Assembly (NCBI GenBank): GCA_021775415.1
Contig: JAJFHV010000006.1
Span: 1-64,000, forward strand
DNA length: 64,000 nucleotides
Source of the DNA: Hyphomicrobiales bacterium
Lineage (GTDB): Bacteria; Pseudomonadota; Alphaproteobacteria; Rhizobiales; Rhizobiaceae
Reading direction: 5' to 3'
The notes beneath the pieces are model-generated. The model worked only from the letters and a program-made list of their open reading frames with translations, did not search any database and was not told the DNA's origin. Positions 8,817 through 18,916 of this stretch are shown one piece after another; position 1 is the stretch's first letter; every line of letters begins with the position of its first letter. The position numbers and the translations under genes were made by a program.

Positions 8817-10337
8817 TTATGCGCCAGTCAGATGCTTCTGTGGATCAACCGGATTTGAATCTTTGCGCAATTCAAAGTGCAACTTCGGCCGATCGGTTTC
8901 TCCGGTCTTGCCGGAGCGGGCAATTATTTGACCACGGCGCACCTGATCGCCCTTAACCACCTCATAATCACGGTTGTGGGCGTATGCTGAAACCCAGCCA
9001 TCTTCATGACGCAGAAGAACCAGCTTGCCATACATTGAGATTTCGGTTCCCGTATAAATCACCACACCGTTTTCTGCTGCGCGAACCGCAGTTCCTTCCG
9101 GCACGGAGATGTCTATCCCGTCATTTTTTTCAGAACCCTGCTTTTCACCAAATTCAGAGACAATGCGTCCCCTTACTGGCCAGCGAAAATCAGAAATACC
9201 GGACCGTTTTGGGGCGGTAGCTTCATTGTATGTTTCACTGGTTGATGTCACCTGGCCATCAGTATTATCCACAGCACCAGTCACAATTGGGTCGACACCG
9301 TAGTTAGAAGACTTAACCGAAGCAGTTTGCACTTGCCCGTCACCGGATGGAATGGAGAGTTTCTGGCCAATTCGGATATTGCTGTTGCTCAACCCATTTT
9401 GGCTCTGCAATGCACTGACGCTAACACCGTACTGCTTGCCAATGCGCGAAAGACTGTCGCCACTCTTAACCACATAGATTTGGTTTTCATCCGCAACGGA
9501 GCCAGTTATCGCTGTGTAGTCAGGAGTATCATAGTCCGAAGATGAACTGACCTGCTGTTTCAGCTTTTTGATGGTTTGTGAAGAAGCTATTTTGGGTTTG
9601 GCTGCGGGGGCCTTTACTTTAGAGACATCCGCTTCGCCGATAGAACCCGTACTTGCACGGGCAGCCCGGGTTTTGGGATTGTTGTCAGGGGCAGAAACTG
9701 GAGCATTCGACGAATAAACATAGTTCGGAATAAGCAATTGCTGTCCAGCGCGCAGGGAATTTTCATGCCCAATACCATTGGCCTTTTTCAAGGCTGATAC
9801 AGGAACGCCGTAACGCTTGGAGATATTATAAAGTGTCTCTCCCTGCTGAACCGTGATCATCGTACCACCAGTTGAAGTCCAGCCACTGTCACGGTTGACA
9901 GATGGTGCGTTTGAAACCGAGGCAGTGGTGATCGTGTCCGTTTGGGCTGCAATCGGCTGATAAGCGACTGGCTCCGGGAGCGCGGCGCGCTGGACGCCGA
10001 CCTGATTGGATTGCGGTAGAGGCTGATAATTCACCGGTGTCTGGGCTGTATAAGCGGGTTCAGCTGGATGATAAACCGCCTGCGGAGAAACTTTGGGCGC
10101 GACCGGAACTGCCGGTACGACACGGCGACCAATACCCGCAGTCGTGGTACTGTCAACATCATCAGGATATGGATTGTAGGCTTGCGCCCCTGTATTTTGC
10201 GGTGCTGCCGCTTCATATAACGAAGTATCAAACCGGGAAAATCCGGAACTACAGCCGGAAATCAGCCCTCCCAGAATTCCGACAGAAGTCGCTTTCAAGA
10301 GGAAGTGGAGGCGATGACTCACTACAAACGAACGCAT
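8817..10337 (-). CDS. nlpD: NlpD-like LysM/LytM lipoprotein, amidase activator
   Basis: 506 aa lipoprotein: signal peptide with lipobox LISGC (Cys29), two LysM domains binding peptidoglycan (about 155-202 and 285-330), a long low-complexity linker, and a C-terminal M23/LytM domain (about 395-500). The LytM zinc site is degenerate: the usual first His before GIDI is Asn, and the HxH motif reads KLHFELR. E. coli NlpD and EnvC show the same loss and activate cell-wall amidases rather than cut peptidoglycan, so this should be a division-linked amidase activator. Last gene of the tatABC-serS-surE-pcm-nlpD run. Confidence 0.88.
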   Translation of the reverse strand: MRSFVVSHRLHFLLKATSVGILGGLISGCSSGFSRFDTSLYEAAAPQNTGAQAYNPYPDDVDSTTTAGIGRRVVPAVPVAPKVSPQAVYHPAEPAYTAQTPVNYQPLPQSNQVGVQRAALPEPVAYQPIAAQTDTITTASVSNAPSVNRDSGWTSTGGTMITVQQGETLYNISKRYGVPVSALKKANGIGHENSLRAGQQLLIPNYVYSSNAPVSAPDNNPKTRAARASTGSIGEADVSKVKAPAAKPKIASSQTIKKLKQQVSSSSDYDTPDYTAITGSVADENQIYVVKSGDSLSRIGKQYGVSVSALQSQNGLSNSNIRIGQKLSIPSGDGQVQTASVKSSNYGVDPIVTGAVDNTDGQVTSTSETYNEATAPKRSGISDFRWPVRGRIVSEFGEKQGSEKNDGIDISVPEGTAVRAAENGVVIYTGTEISMYGKLVLLRHEDGWVSAYAHNRDYEVVKGDQVRRGQIIARSGKTGETDRPKLHFELRKDSNPVDPQKHLTGA

Positions 10338-10454
10338 ACCAATACTCTACTAACTACACAAAACTGGATGCATTAAAGGCTGTTAGTGTTACCGTGAGGT
10401 TAAAGGAGTCATAAAAATTACAGGTAAATTCGTCTGCAAAGCCTGGATTTAGCG

Positions 10455-11123
10455 TCAAATTGCGCTTGAAATACCCGGAATAAATGGCTGGCTGCGAACC
10501 TTGAACATCTCTTCTGTCGCAAATCGGGAACCTATTTTGGTGAATTTGCACATCACTTGCATCGCATCACCAGCACCAATTGGAGCAATCATAATTCCTC
10601 CGGAAGTCAGATTTTCTAGAAATTTTTTCGGAACCTTGGAAAATGCACAATTGGAAACAATTCGGTCATTGATCCCGAACTCGGCTTTTGCAGAAGACCC
10701 ATCGACGAGTTTCACAAAAACATTTTCAAACCCGAGTTGAGAAATTCTCATTTCCGCCTTCTCATGCAAGGTCCGAAACCGCTCAACACTAACCACCTTT
10801 TTGGCAAGCCTGCCCAGCAGTGCTGTTTGATAACCAGTGCCCGTACCAAGTTCCAGCACCCGATGTCTCTCGTTTACGTCTAGTGCTGAAAGTATTCGAG
10901 AGACCCGGTCAATTGCTGTCATCGACTGACCGCATTCAATCGGCATTTCACCGCGTGCGTAAGCTTCGGTGATGTGAATAACTGGCACAAAGTTGCGGCG
11001 CGGGACGGATTCAAATGCCGAGAGTAGACTGTGATCTGTGATCCCCTGTGATCGCAATTTCAATAGGAATGCAGCCAGCGCCTCTTTAGGTTCAGTGTTC
11101 AAATCCCCTCCATCACGACCCAA
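10455..11123 (-). CDS. pcm: protein-L-isoaspartate O-methyltransferase
   Basis: 222 aa SAM-dependent repair enzyme that methylates isoaspartyl residues in aged proteins. Motif [15 protein letters not shown] is intact, as are [16 protein letters not shown] upstream and the Pcm-type ending. Its 5' end overlaps surE by 11 nt; the surE-pcm pairing is widely conserved and supports the call. A second, more divergent Pcm-like gene is present at 38519-39184. Confidence 0.92.
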   Translation of the reverse strand: MGRDGGDLNTEPKEALAAFLLKLRSQGITDHSLLSAFESVPRRNFVPVIHITEAYARGEMPIECGQSMTAIDRVSRILSALDVNERHRVLELGTGTGYQTALLGRLAKKVVSVERFRTLHEKAEMRISQLGFENVFVKLVDGSSAKAEFGINDRIVSNCAFSKVPKKFLENLTSGGIMIAPIGAGDAMQVMCKFTKIGSRFATEEMFKVRSQPFIPGISSAI

Positions 11124-11880
11124 AAACGCCCTTTAGATCATCCATGAATGCAGCATCCGTCAGATCAAGTTTCAGTGGCGTCACAGAAACACGGTTTTGC
11201 TGAATGGCAACAACATCTGAGCCCACACGCTGTTCCGGCACTTCCCTGCCAAACCGCAACCAATAATATGGAAACCCACGCCCGTCATTGCGCTCTTCCA
11301 TATAAAGCCCGTATGTGAAAGTGCCCTGGGCAGTTACTTCAACCGCATCTACCTCATCAGGTTTGCAGTTGGGGAAATTGACGTTGACCAAGGTCTTTTC
11401 AGGGAACGGCGAGTTAATCAGTTTTTGCAAAAGTTCCGGCCCGAGTGCTTCACAGGTTTCCCACGGAACCTTGCGAATCCCATCGTTCCAGTTGTACGCC
11501 TGCGAAAGCGCCACCGAACGGATACCCAATAACGCACCTTCCATCGCACCGGCCACGGTACCCGAGTAAGTAACGTCATCAGCGATGTTTTGGCCTGAAT
11601 TCACGCCGGAGATAATCAGGTCCGGCGGTGAATCCATCAGTTCCCGCACGCCCATAATGACACAATCCGTAGGTGTGCCTGAAAGCGCATAGCGTTTTTC
11701 ATCGATCTTGCGACGGCGCAACGGCTCGTTCAGTGTCAACGAATGGGCAAGGCCGCTTTGGTCGGTCTCTGGTGCAACAATCCACACATCGTCGGTGAAG
11801 GAACGGGCAATTTTTTCTGCTGATTCCAACCCGCGCGCGTGGATACCATCGTCATTGGTCAGTAGAATGCGCAAAGCCAA
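11113..11880 (-). CDS. surE: 5'/3'-nucleotidase SurE
   Basis: 255 aa metal-dependent nucleotidase acting on nucleoside monophosphates. The N-terminus [13 protein letters not shown] contains the metal-binding Asp-Asp; SGTPTDCV and [12 protein letters not shown](V)TYSGTV complete the SurE active site. The start codon directly follows the serS stop with no gap, and the 3' end overlaps pcm, so serS-surE-pcm are translated together. Confidence 0.95.
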   Translation of the reverse strand: MALRILLTNDDGIHARGLESAEKIARSFTDDVWIVAPETDQSGLAHSLTLNEPLRRRKIDEKRYALSGTPTDCVIMGVRELMDSPPDLIISGVNSGQNIADDVTYSGTVAGAMEGALLGIRSVALSQAYNWNDGIRKVPWETCEALGPELLQKLINSPFPEKTLVNVNFPNCKPDEVDAVEVTAQGTFTYGLYMEERNDGRGFPYYWLRFGREVPEQRVGSDVVAIQQNRVSVTPLKLDLTDAAFMDDLKGVFGS

Positions 11881-13164
11881 TTACTCCGGTTGTTCAAGCT
11901 TGGTGATGCCGCCCATATAGGGAACCAGACAATCAGGAATCGTAACCGATCCATCTGCATTCTGGTAGTTCTCAAGCACGGCAATCAATGCTCTGCCCAC
12001 AGCTACGCCGGAACCGTTGAGAGTATGAACATGACTGACTGTTTTACCATCATCCTGCCGGTAGCGCGCGTTCATGCGGCGGGCCTGAAAATCACCACAG
12101 ACCGAACAGCTTGAAATTTCCCGATAAGCATCCTGCCCCGGTAACCAGACCTCGATGTCGTAGGTTTTACGGGCACCAAAACCCATGTCACCGGTGGAAA
12201 GCGTCACCACCTGATAATGTAGTCCAAGCTTTTTGAGAACCGCTTCTGCACTCGTCAGCATCCGTTCCAACTCGTCCAGCGTGTGTTCGGGCTTCGTAAC
12301 AGAAACCAGTTCTACCTTGGAAAACTGGTGTTGGCGCAACATCCCACGGGTATCACGGCCGGCTGACCCTGCTTCAGATCGGAAACAATAGGTCAAAGCA
12401 GTTACCCGCATCGGCAATTCATCACCGGCAAGAATTTGCTCGCGCACCAGATTGGTCAGCGATACCTCAGCGGTGGGAATGAGCCAGTGGTCACCGGTCG
12501 TCCGGAACAAATCCTCGGAAAATTTCGGCAACTGTCCGGTACCGAAAAGCGCATTGTCACGAACCAGCAATGGCGGAGAAACTTCGGTGTACCCATGTTC
12601 GGTTGTATGCAAATCCAGCATAAACTGACCGAGCGCCCGTTCCAGCCTGGCAATGTCCTGCTTTAGTACGACAAATCTGCTGCCTGACATAAGTGCGGCG
12701 GCATCAAAGTCCATTTGACCGAACGCTTCACCGATTTCGAAATGCTCACAGGGTTTAAAATCAAGCGATGGCTTTTCGCCATGCGCACGATAAAACACAT
12801 TGGCAGCTTCATCCGGGCCAACAGGGACATCTTCCAAAGGAACATTCGGGATAGATGCCAGCGCATCGTTGAGCTCAACAGATAGCCGGCGTTCCTCGGC
12901 TTCCCCGTTCTGGATAAATTGCTTGATGTCGGAAACTTCCGCCTTCAGTTTTTCTGCAAGATCAGTGTCTCCCTTGCCCATGGCTGCACCAATTTCTTTG
13001 GAAACTGAATTACGACGGGTTTGGGCATCCTGCAATTTCGTGACATGCTCACGGCGCGCATCATCAAGCTTGACCAAATCTGCTGTATTCACCGCATGAC
13101 CACGGCTACGCATACCTACATCAAAGACACCAAGGTTCTCACGTATCCATTTGATATCAAACAT
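11881..13164 (-). CDS. serS: seryl-tRNA synthetase
   Basis: 427 aa class II synthetase charging tRNA-Ser. N-terminal antiparallel coiled-coil arm (about 28-110, rich in Lys/Glu), then the catalytic core with motif 2 [21 protein letters not shown] and motif 3 [17 protein letters not shown]. Length is normal for the family. Placed between tatC and surE, as in many alphaproteobacteria. Confidence 0.97.
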   Translation of the reverse strand: MFDIKWIRENLGVFDVGMRSRGHAVNTADLVKLDDARREHVTKLQDAQTRRNSVSKEIGAAMGKGDTDLAEKLKAEVSDIKQFIQNGEAEERRLSVELNDALASIPNVPLEDVPVGPDEAANVFYRAHGEKPSLDFKPCEHFEIGEAFGQMDFDAAALMSGSRFVVLKQDIARLERALGQFMLDLHTTEHGYTEVSPPLLVRDNALFGTGQLPKFSEDLFRTTGDHWLIPTAEVSLTNLVREQILAGDELPMRVTALTYCFRSEAGSAGRDTRGMLRQHQFSKVELVSVTKPEHTLDELERMLTSAEAVLKKLGLHYQVVTLSTGDMGFGARKTYDIEVWLPGQDAYREISSCSVCGDFQARRMNARYRQDDGKTVSHVHTLNGSGVAVGRALIAVLENYQNADGSVTIPDCLVPYMGGITKLEQPE

Positions 13165-13214
13165 TGTATCACCAGTTAAATGGTGTCGATGCGCTGAGCC
13201 AGGCCGACAAGAAG

Positions 13215-14030
13215 TTAGGAAGCGACAATATCGCTTTTATCATCAGAACCCGCCTCTTCCGCCGCCCGTTTCTGGTTACGCCGCTTTTCAACGAGTCGGG
13301 CCGAATGAATAGAAAGTTCGTAGAGGAGCAATGTGGGAACTGCAAGCCCGATCTGGCTCACGGGATCTGGCGGTGTTAAGACGGCCGCTGCAATGAAAGT
13401 CAGCACAACAGCGTATTTACGCTTGTCTTTAAGTGTGTCCGAGGTAACCAGCCCCGCCTTGGCCAACAGGGTAATTGCAACCGGTAGCTGGAATACCAAG
13501 CCAAACGCAAAAATCAGGGTCATGATTAACCCAAGATAACTGCCAACCGCCTGCAGGTTTTCGATCTCCGCGATACCATTACCACCTGTCTGCTGCTGCG
13601 AAAGAAAGAACTGGGTCGCCAGCGGCATAATCAGGAAATAGACCAGACAGGCCCCGGCAACGAACAGAATTGGGGTGGCAAACAGAAATGGCAGAAATGC
13701 CCCACGTTCATTCTTGTAAAGCCCGGGCGCAACGAATTGATACAATTGTGTGGCGATTATCGGAAAGGCGATAAACAGTGCGCCAAACAGCGCAATCTTG
13801 ATTTCAACGAAAAACTTTTCCTGAAGCGCGGTGTAGATGAATTTTACGTCGGTCGTTCCGGCACCCTTTTGATAAGGAATAATCAGAATGTTGAAAATTT
13901 CATCGGCAAAATAGAAGCAGACAACGAAAAACACCGCTATCGCAATCACTGAGTAAAACAGCCGCTGCCGCAACTCGATCAAATGCTCAATTAACGGAGC
14001 ACTGCTATCCTCGAGTTCTTCCTTACTCAT
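13215..14030 (-). CDS. tatC: Sec-independent protein translocase TatC
   Basis: 271 aa polytopic membrane protein, the receptor for twin-arginine signal peptides. Six helices are visible; conserved features include the N-terminal [13 protein letters not shown] with its Glu, [17 protein letters not shown] (periplasmic loop and cytosolic Glu), and the C-terminal region PPDPVSQI. It overlaps tatB by 4 nt. The C-terminal tail is longer and charged, as is common in this group. Confidence 0.96.
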   Translation of the reverse strand: MSKEELEDSSAPLIEHLIELRQRLFYSVIAIAVFFVVCFYFADEIFNILIIPYQKGAGTTDVKFIYTALQEKFFVEIKIALFGALFIAFPIIATQLYQFVAPGLYKNERGAFLPFLFATPILFVAGACLVYFLIMPLATQFFLSQQQTGGNGIAEIENLQAVGSYLGLIMTLIFAFGLVFQLPVAITLLAKAGLVTSDTLKDKRKYAVVLTFIAAAVLTPPDPVSQIGLAVPTLLLYELSIHSARLVEKRRNQKRAAEEAGSDDKSDIVAS

Positions 14031-14482
14031 GACTTACTCTTTGCCGGTTTGCGGGCCGCGGGTTTAGATGTCGCAGGTTTGGTCGCCCTGGACGCCGCAG
14101 CCTTTGCAGTTTGTTTGGGTTTCGGCTTGGTCTGCTTGCTTGCAGTTTTCTTGACCGGCTTGGCAGTAGATGTGCTGGCAGCAGATTTTTCAGCCTGTTT
14201 TTCCTTGATTGAAGATTCCACGGATTTTTTATACTCCTCCATGGATTTTTTGGCGTCATCTAATGGCGCAAAGTTCGAAGGCGAAGCGATATTCTTCAAC
14301 TCATCAAGCTCTGATTCCTTCAATGCATCATTGAACTGGCGCTGAAAATCCCCCGCCATCCGGCGCACATTGCCCATGGTCTTGCCAAATGCGCGCAACA
14401 TCCCCGGCAGGTCTTTGGGACCAACCACAAGGATTGCCACACAGGCAACCACAACCATTTCTGTCCAGCCGATGTCAAACAA
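14027..14482 (-). CDS. tatB: Sec-independent protein translocase TatB
   Basis: 151 aa. A short N-terminal helix (DIGWTEMVVVACVAILVVGPKDLP) with the Glu and Gly-Pro hinge of TatB is followed by an amphipathic helix and a long Lys/Ala/Pro-rich tail (about 95-151) that is low-complexity and unlikely to fold. TatB forms the substrate-receptor complex with TatC, encoded immediately downstream. Confidence 0.93.
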   Translation of the reverse strand: MFDIGWTEMVVVACVAILVVGPKDLPGMLRAFGKTMGNVRRMAGDFQRQFNDALKESELDELKNIASPSNFAPLDDAKKSMEEYKKSVESSIKEKQAEKSAASTSTAKPVKKTASKQTKPKPKQTAKAAASRATKPATSKPAARKPAKSKS

Positions 14483-14566
14483 GGATTAATTCCGACGCAT
14501 GAGGCGAATGATGTAGTTCACGATGAAGCGCGGTAGCGCTGGCAATCGTGAGGTCAAACCCTGAAT

Positions 14567-14773
14567 TCAACTGGCTTCGGATTTGCTCTTCGATTTGGTA
14601 GATGCCTTCGCATCGATGGTCTCGCCTGTGTCCTCTGGCTCGTTCAGGCCTTTTTTGAAGGATGTAATGCCTTTGGCAACATCACCCATCAAATCGGAGA
14701 TTTTTCCCCGGCCAAACAACAACACAATTACGACCGCAACGATTACGATCTGCCAAATACCTATCTGTCCCAT
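14567..14773 (-). CDS. tatA: Sec-independent protein translocase TatA
   Basis: 68 aa pore-forming component. N-terminal membrane helix followed by the [24 protein letters not shown] amphipathic segment (shown here only to mark the family: FGRG hinge and KGI-FKKG). First gene of tatABC; 84 nt upstream of tatB. Short but unmistakable from context and motif. Confidence 0.93.
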   Translation of the reverse strand: MGQIGIWQIVIVAVVIVLLFGRGKISDLMGDVAKGITSFKKGLNEPEDTGETIDAKASTKSKSKSEAS

Positions 14774-14953
14774 ATTAATGCTCCCACATTAGTGCGTAAA
14801 CAGGGTGCGGAAACTCAGTGGCACCCCATTGTGGATTTAGCGGAACCTTAGCCCGTTGTGAGCCTGGTTCGCAAGCAGTCCTTACAAGTGTAAATAGGGG
14901 ATCACGGTCATGGTTACCAGCACCGATTTCGTCCCTCGTGTGCATCTGGATGA

Positions 14954-16117
14954 TTAAACGCCGGCAAATACCATCATGTTTGCAGTCTTTACCGAGACAT
15001 TGACCAAATCCACATTTGGCTCGAGGGTATCTGCATTGACCCGAACCCGCAGTCGGGTTTCAAGGTCAGCCACGTGGATTTCAAGCAGCTCGGAGGTGCC
15101 GATAAACCGCCTGCTGGCAATCTGGCCCAACACACCACCGGTTGATTTTCGATGCGGCCGCACAACGATATCGCCCTGACGAATTGCAACGAACACCTTG
15201 CCTTGCGCATCGGCAACCATATTTTTTGCGTCAATTTTGCCAAACACTGTTTCGGCTTTTCCACCGCGAACGTATGCTGATATGACATTTAGCTCCGAGA
15301 AAAACCGTGCCACAAACAGGTCTTTTGGCTTGTAGAAAAGATCATGGCCCGTGCCTTCCTGCACCAAACGACCGTCGCGTATCAGTGCGATGTGATCGGC
15401 AACCCGCAATGCTTCTTCCGCATCATGGGTAACGATGACCGCCGTCGCACGGGTTTCACGCAGTAATTCGAGGCTTTGTTCTCGCACTTTATCGCGCAGC
15501 CGGGAATCCAGGCCTGCGAATGGTTCGTCCATCAACAGGATACCCGGCCGCGGCGCAAGCGTTCGGGCAAGAGCCACACGTTGCTGTTCGCCTCCCGACA
15601 ACACGTGCGGATATTGATCTGCCCTCTCTGCCATGCCAACCCGCGAAAGCACCCGCATCGCCTGCTCTTTCACTTCACCCCGGTTAAGTTCAGTCAGGCC
15701 AAATTCGACATTTTCAAGAATGGTAAGGTGCGGGAACAATGCATAGTCCTGAAAAACCAAACCAACACCGCGGTCTTCCGGTGGCACAAAAGTAGTGCCA
15801 TCACTGACAACCTGATCATCAATCTTCACTGCGCCAGCTGATTGTTCAACCAGTCCCGCCGCAATCCTTAGAAGCGTAGTCTTGCCGGAACCCGACGGGC
15901 CAAGCAGGCAAGTTACCTTGCCCGGCGCTATCGAAAGGGTAACATTGTCAAGAATAGAGTTTCCATCATGCTGGTAACTGATTTTTTCAAACATCATGCT
16001 TGAAGCAATCACAACACCAGCAGAATTACGCTTTCCCCACTTCTCCAGCCTTCCATTCGCACGCGATTGCCGCTTGGCCGGTGTGGCAGCTTTTGGATTT
16101 TGTACAAACTCGTTCAT
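14954..16117 (-). CDS. Fbp-type ABC transporter ATP-binding protein (orphan)
   Basis: 387 aa ATPase. Walker A GPSGSGKTT, Q-loop VFQDYALFPH, signature LSGGEQQR, Walker B ILLMDEPFAGLD and H-loop VTHDAEEA are intact, followed by a TOBE-like C-terminus (about 290-387). It most resembles FbpC/PotA-type importer ATPases (iron, polyamine, thiamine). No permease or binding protein lies nearby, so substrate is unknown. It interrupts the scpB-tatA adjacency common in Rhizobiales. The first about 40 residues are polar and atypical; Met41/Met42 would give a normal ATPase N-terminus but has no visible ribosome site, so the start is uncertain. Confidence 0.8.
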   Translation of the reverse strand: MNEFVQNPKAATPAKRQSRANGRLEKWGKRNSAGVVIASSMMFEKISYQHDGNSILDNVTLSIAPGKVTCLLGPSGSGKTTLLRIAAGLVEQSAGAVKIDDQVVSDGTTFVPPEDRGVGLVFQDYALFPHLTILENVEFGLTELNRGEVKEQAMRVLSRVGMAERADQYPHVLSGGEQQRVALARTLAPRPGILLMDEPFAGLDSRLRDKVREQSLELLRETRATAVIVTHDAEEALRVADHIALIRDGRLVQEGTGHDLFYKPKDLFVARFFSELNVISAYVRGGKAETVFGKIDAKNMVADAQGKVFVAIRQGDIVVRPHRKSTGGVLGQIASRRFIGTSELLEIHVADLETRLRVRVNADTLEPNVDLVNVSVKTANMMVFAGV

Positions 16118-16210
16118 TTATAAACCCGGCAACCCTTTTCATCGGGCCAGCGCTTCCATCAGCGTGGCTGGCATTCGGCTACGGGGTATACCGGTGAATG
16201 CAAGGATAGT

Positions 16211-16933
16211 CTAAGGGTTTTCTTCGTCACCGGATGGCGGAAGCAGGCCCAATTCTTCCAAATCTGCCGGCATCAATGGGTCTTCATCTTCCGTCAATTC
16301 GGCGCTGTCGCTTGGTTCAGGCACCATGAAATTCACTGGCACCTGCGAACGTAATAGGCCTGCACCCTTTAATTCCTCAAGGCCTGGCAGGTCACCCATC
16401 TCCTCAAGACCAAAATGATCAAGAAAATCATCAGTGGTACCATACGTTACCGGTCGACCAGGGCTGCGACGACGGCCACGCATCCGGACCCAGCCGGTTT
16501 CCATCAAAACATCAAGCGTTCCCTTGGATGTGGCAACCCCACGAATTTCCTCGATTTCGGCCCGTATCACCGGCTGATGATAAGCTATAATGGCCATCAC
16601 CTCGAGTGCGGCTCTTGAGAGCTTCCGTGTCTCAACAGCTTCTCTTTGGAGCAGGAAGCCCAAATCATCGGCGGTTCGAAATGCCCAGTTGTTGCCGATT
16701 TTTGCAAGGTTTATACCACGACCCGAATAGGCCTGTTGCAGCTCTCGCATTAGAGAATCAAGCTCAATACCGTCTGGCAAACGGTCCGCAAGCGCCCTTT
16801 CGGACACCGGTTCGCTTGAAGCAAACAATAATGCTTCAACCATCCGCAAATGTTCACGCAGATCGCGTGATTGCTGGTCACCTGCTCCTGCTCGATCGAA
16901 AGCCAAAATCTGTGCTTCGCTGGTATTTCCCAT
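16211..16933 (-). CDS. scpB: segregation and condensation protein ScpB
   Basis: 240 aa kleisin-associated winged-helix protein of the Smc-ScpAB condensin. Two winged helices (about 25-100 and 105-180) with the ScpB landmarks EALLFASSEPVSE, LEVMAIIAYHQPVIRAEIEEIRG and a GRPVTYGTTDDFLDHFGL segment. Starts 8 nt after scpA ends, in the same operon. An acidic C-terminal tail is present. Confidence 0.95.
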   Translation of the reverse strand: MGNTSEAQILAFDRAGAGDQQSRDLREHLRMVEALLFASSEPVSERALADRLPDGIELDSLMRELQQAYSGRGINLAKIGNNWAFRTADDLGFLLQREAVETRKLSRAALEVMAIIAYHQPVIRAEIEEIRGVATSKGTLDVLMETGWVRMRGRRRSPGRPVTYGTTDDFLDHFGLEEMGDLPGLEELKGAGLLRSQVPVNFMVPEPSDSAELTEDEDPLMPADLEELGLLPPSGDEENP

Positions 16934-16941
16934 TTTGCCCT

Positions 16942-17796
16942 TTACCCTTTTCCGGTTTCAACGGATGTCAAAGTTTTGTTGGCATTTGATTTCAAATAGA
17001 TCGGCGCAAATGCCGTCTCCTGCCGCATTTTCAGCTGCCCCTCGCGCACCATCTCCAGCGTCGCAACAAAAGAGCTTGCTATCACAGTTGCCCGCATGGT
17101 CGGATCGGGCATATATCGCAGCAAAAACGCATCCAGCGGTGCCCAGTCATCAAACTCACCGATCATCCGCGTAATTATTTCGCGCGCATCCTGTAGCGAC
17201 CAGACATCACGCTTTGCGATCGTGACCTCAGATACGCTCTGCCGCTGGCGTTGGGCAGCATAGGCAGAAAGAAGGTCATAAAGCGTCGCCGAGTATTTTT
17301 TCTGCCGGTCAATCACGATTGGTTCAGGAATACCCCGAACAAAGAAATCACGACCAAGCCGGTTTCGATTGACCAAACGAGACCCGGCTTCGCGCATCGC
17401 TTCAAGACGCTTGAGCCTGAACGCAAGCAGGGCAGCCATTTCCTCGCCACTCAACTCGTCTTCGTCCGTTGCATCCGCCGGCAACAGAAGTTTGGACTTA
17501 AGAAATGCCAGCCACGCAGCCATCACCAGATAATCTGCGGCCAGCTCAATTCTGAGTTTTCGGGCCTCTTCAACAAATTCAATATATTGTTCAGCAAGTG
17601 CAAGGATGGAAATTTTGGCAAGATCAACCTTTTGCCTGCGTGACAACTCCAGCAACAGATCAAGCGGTCCTTCGTATCCATCGACATCCACATTAAGCTG
17701 CGGATCGCCAACCGAACGCTCAACGGCCTTGGCGTCCCAATCACTGGATTGGGTGTCAGCCTGGACGGGATCAGTGTCTTGTGGTGTCGTGTTCAA
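16942..17796 (-). CDS. scpA: segregation and condensation protein ScpA
   Basis: 284 aa kleisin subunit linking the two Smc heads. The N-terminal signature YEGPLDLLLELSRRQKVDL is at about 42-60 and EYLVMAAWLAFLKSKLLLP-like residues (ADYLVMAAWLAFLKSKLLLP) follow; the C-terminal winged helix contacts Smc. Operon order is nagZ-scpA-scpB with 17- and 8-nt gaps. Confidence 0.95.
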   Translation of the reverse strand: MNTTPQDTDPVQADTQSSDWDAKAVERSVGDPQLNVDVDGYEGPLDLLLELSRRQKVDLAKISILALAEQYIEFVEEARKLRIELAADYLVMAAWLAFLKSKLLLPADATDEDELSGEEMAALLAFRLKRLEAMREAGSRLVNRNRLGRDFFVRGIPEPIVIDRQKKYSATLYDLLSAYAAQRQRQSVSEVTIAKRDVWSLQDAREIITRMIGEFDDWAPLDAFLLRYMPDPTMRATVIASSFVATLEMVREGQLKMRQETAFAPIYLKSNANKTLTSVETGKG

Positions 17797-17813
17797 CTTA
17801 ATCTTCTCTCATT

Positions 17814-18830
17814 TCACCCAATGTTGGCGCGCAATTCCTGAAATTCTTCTCGCAACGCCTGCTCATCACATTTCTTGTACTCGTCCAGACGGGCCATTGC
17901 TCTTTCTGCGCGTTCCAAAGCCACTCCGTCCAACCCGGGCGTGGCTTCCGCCACTTCCTGCATTTCTTCCATCTCGCCGTTGCAATGAAGCACAACATCA
18001 CAACCGGCTGCAAAAGCTGATTTCGTTCTTTGAGAGAAATCCCCAGAAAGTGCTTGCATGGAGAGATCATCACTCATCAGCAACCCCTCAAAACCAATTT
18101 GTGTCCTGATTGTATCACCAATCACCCTGGACGAGGTGGTCGCAGGTGATTCGGGGTCAATGGCATTGTAGACCACATGAGCAGTCATCGCCAAAGGCAT
18201 CTGGCGTAACGCGCGAAATGGCAGGAAATCGGTTTTGCCGAGTGTCTCGATATCAGTGTCAACGACTGGCAAGGATTTGTGGCTATCTGCCCCTGCCCGC
18301 CCGTGGCCCGGTATGTGTTTGATGACCGGTAATATTCCCCCATCAAGCAGGCCCTGCGCGGCAACCATTCCTATTTCACAAACAATGGCGGGGTTAGTTG
18401 AATAAGCCCGGTCACCAATCACATCATGTCCACCCGGCACCGGCACATCGAGAACCGGCAGGCAATCCACATTGATCCCGCATTGCAGCAGATCACAGGC
18501 CATCAGTCGTGATTGCAGCCACGCCAGGCGCAAGCCCTCTTCCCGGTTGCGCTCATAAATTTCTCCGAACAAACAACCAGCCGGATAATCAGGCCAATGA
18601 GGGGGTCTCAAGCGGCGCACCCTGCCACCCTCCTGATCGATCAATACTGGAACACGGTCATGACCTACACAGCTCCGCAACTCGTCTACAAGCGCGCCTA
18701 GCTGATCTCTGGTTTCCACATTTCGACCAAACAGGATGAATCCCCAAGGTCTGTGCTCAGTGTAGAACTCCCGCTCAACCTGTGAAAGACGGGTTCCGGC
18801 ACAACCGGCAATAAAGGCTTTGATTCTCAT
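17814..18830 (-). CDS. nagZ: beta-N-acetylhexosaminidase NagZ
   Basis: 338 aa cytoplasmic GH3 glycosidase that removes GlcNAc from anhydro-muropeptides in cell-wall recycling. Diagnostic motif KHIPGHGRAGADSHKSLPVVD carries the GH3 NagZ His-Asp dyad; the catalytic nucleophile Asp lies in LLMSDDLSMQAL. Length fits single-domain NagZ. Upstream of scpA and downstream of the SPOR-protein terminator. Confidence 0.95.
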   Translation of the reverse strand: MRIKAFIAGCAGTRLSQVEREFYTEHRPWGFILFGRNVETRDQLGALVDELRSCVGHDRVPVLIDQEGGRVRRLRPPHWPDYPAGCLFGEIYERNREEGLRLAWLQSRLMACDLLQCGINVDCLPVLDVPVPGGHDVIGDRAYSTNPAIVCEIGMVAAQGLLDGGILPVIKHIPGHGRAGADSHKSLPVVDTDIETLGKTDFLPFRALRQMPLAMTAHVVYNAIDPESPATTSSRVIGDTIRTQIGFEGLLMSDDLSMQALSGDFSQRTKSAFAAGCDVVLHCNGEMEEMQEVAEATPGLDGVALERAERAMARLDEYKKCDEQALREEFQELRANIG

Positions 18831-18866
18831 ATTGTGAATCTATCAGGAACGAGCATCAGCCCAAAC

Positions 18867-18892
18867 AAAAAAGGGGCAGCTCGCGCCGCCCC
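18867..18892 (-). terminator. rho-independent terminator after the SPOR gene
   Basis: Read on the minus strand: GGGGCGGC, loop GCGA, GCTGCCCC, then TTTTTTG. This is an 8-bp stem (one G-U pair) capped by a GNRA tetraloop and followed by six Ts, a textbook intrinsic terminator. It separates the SPOR gene from nagZ-scpAB, which therefore need their own promoter or read-through. Confidence 0.85.
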
Positions 18893-18916
18893 CTCAACCT
18901 GCATAACAGTTGCGAA

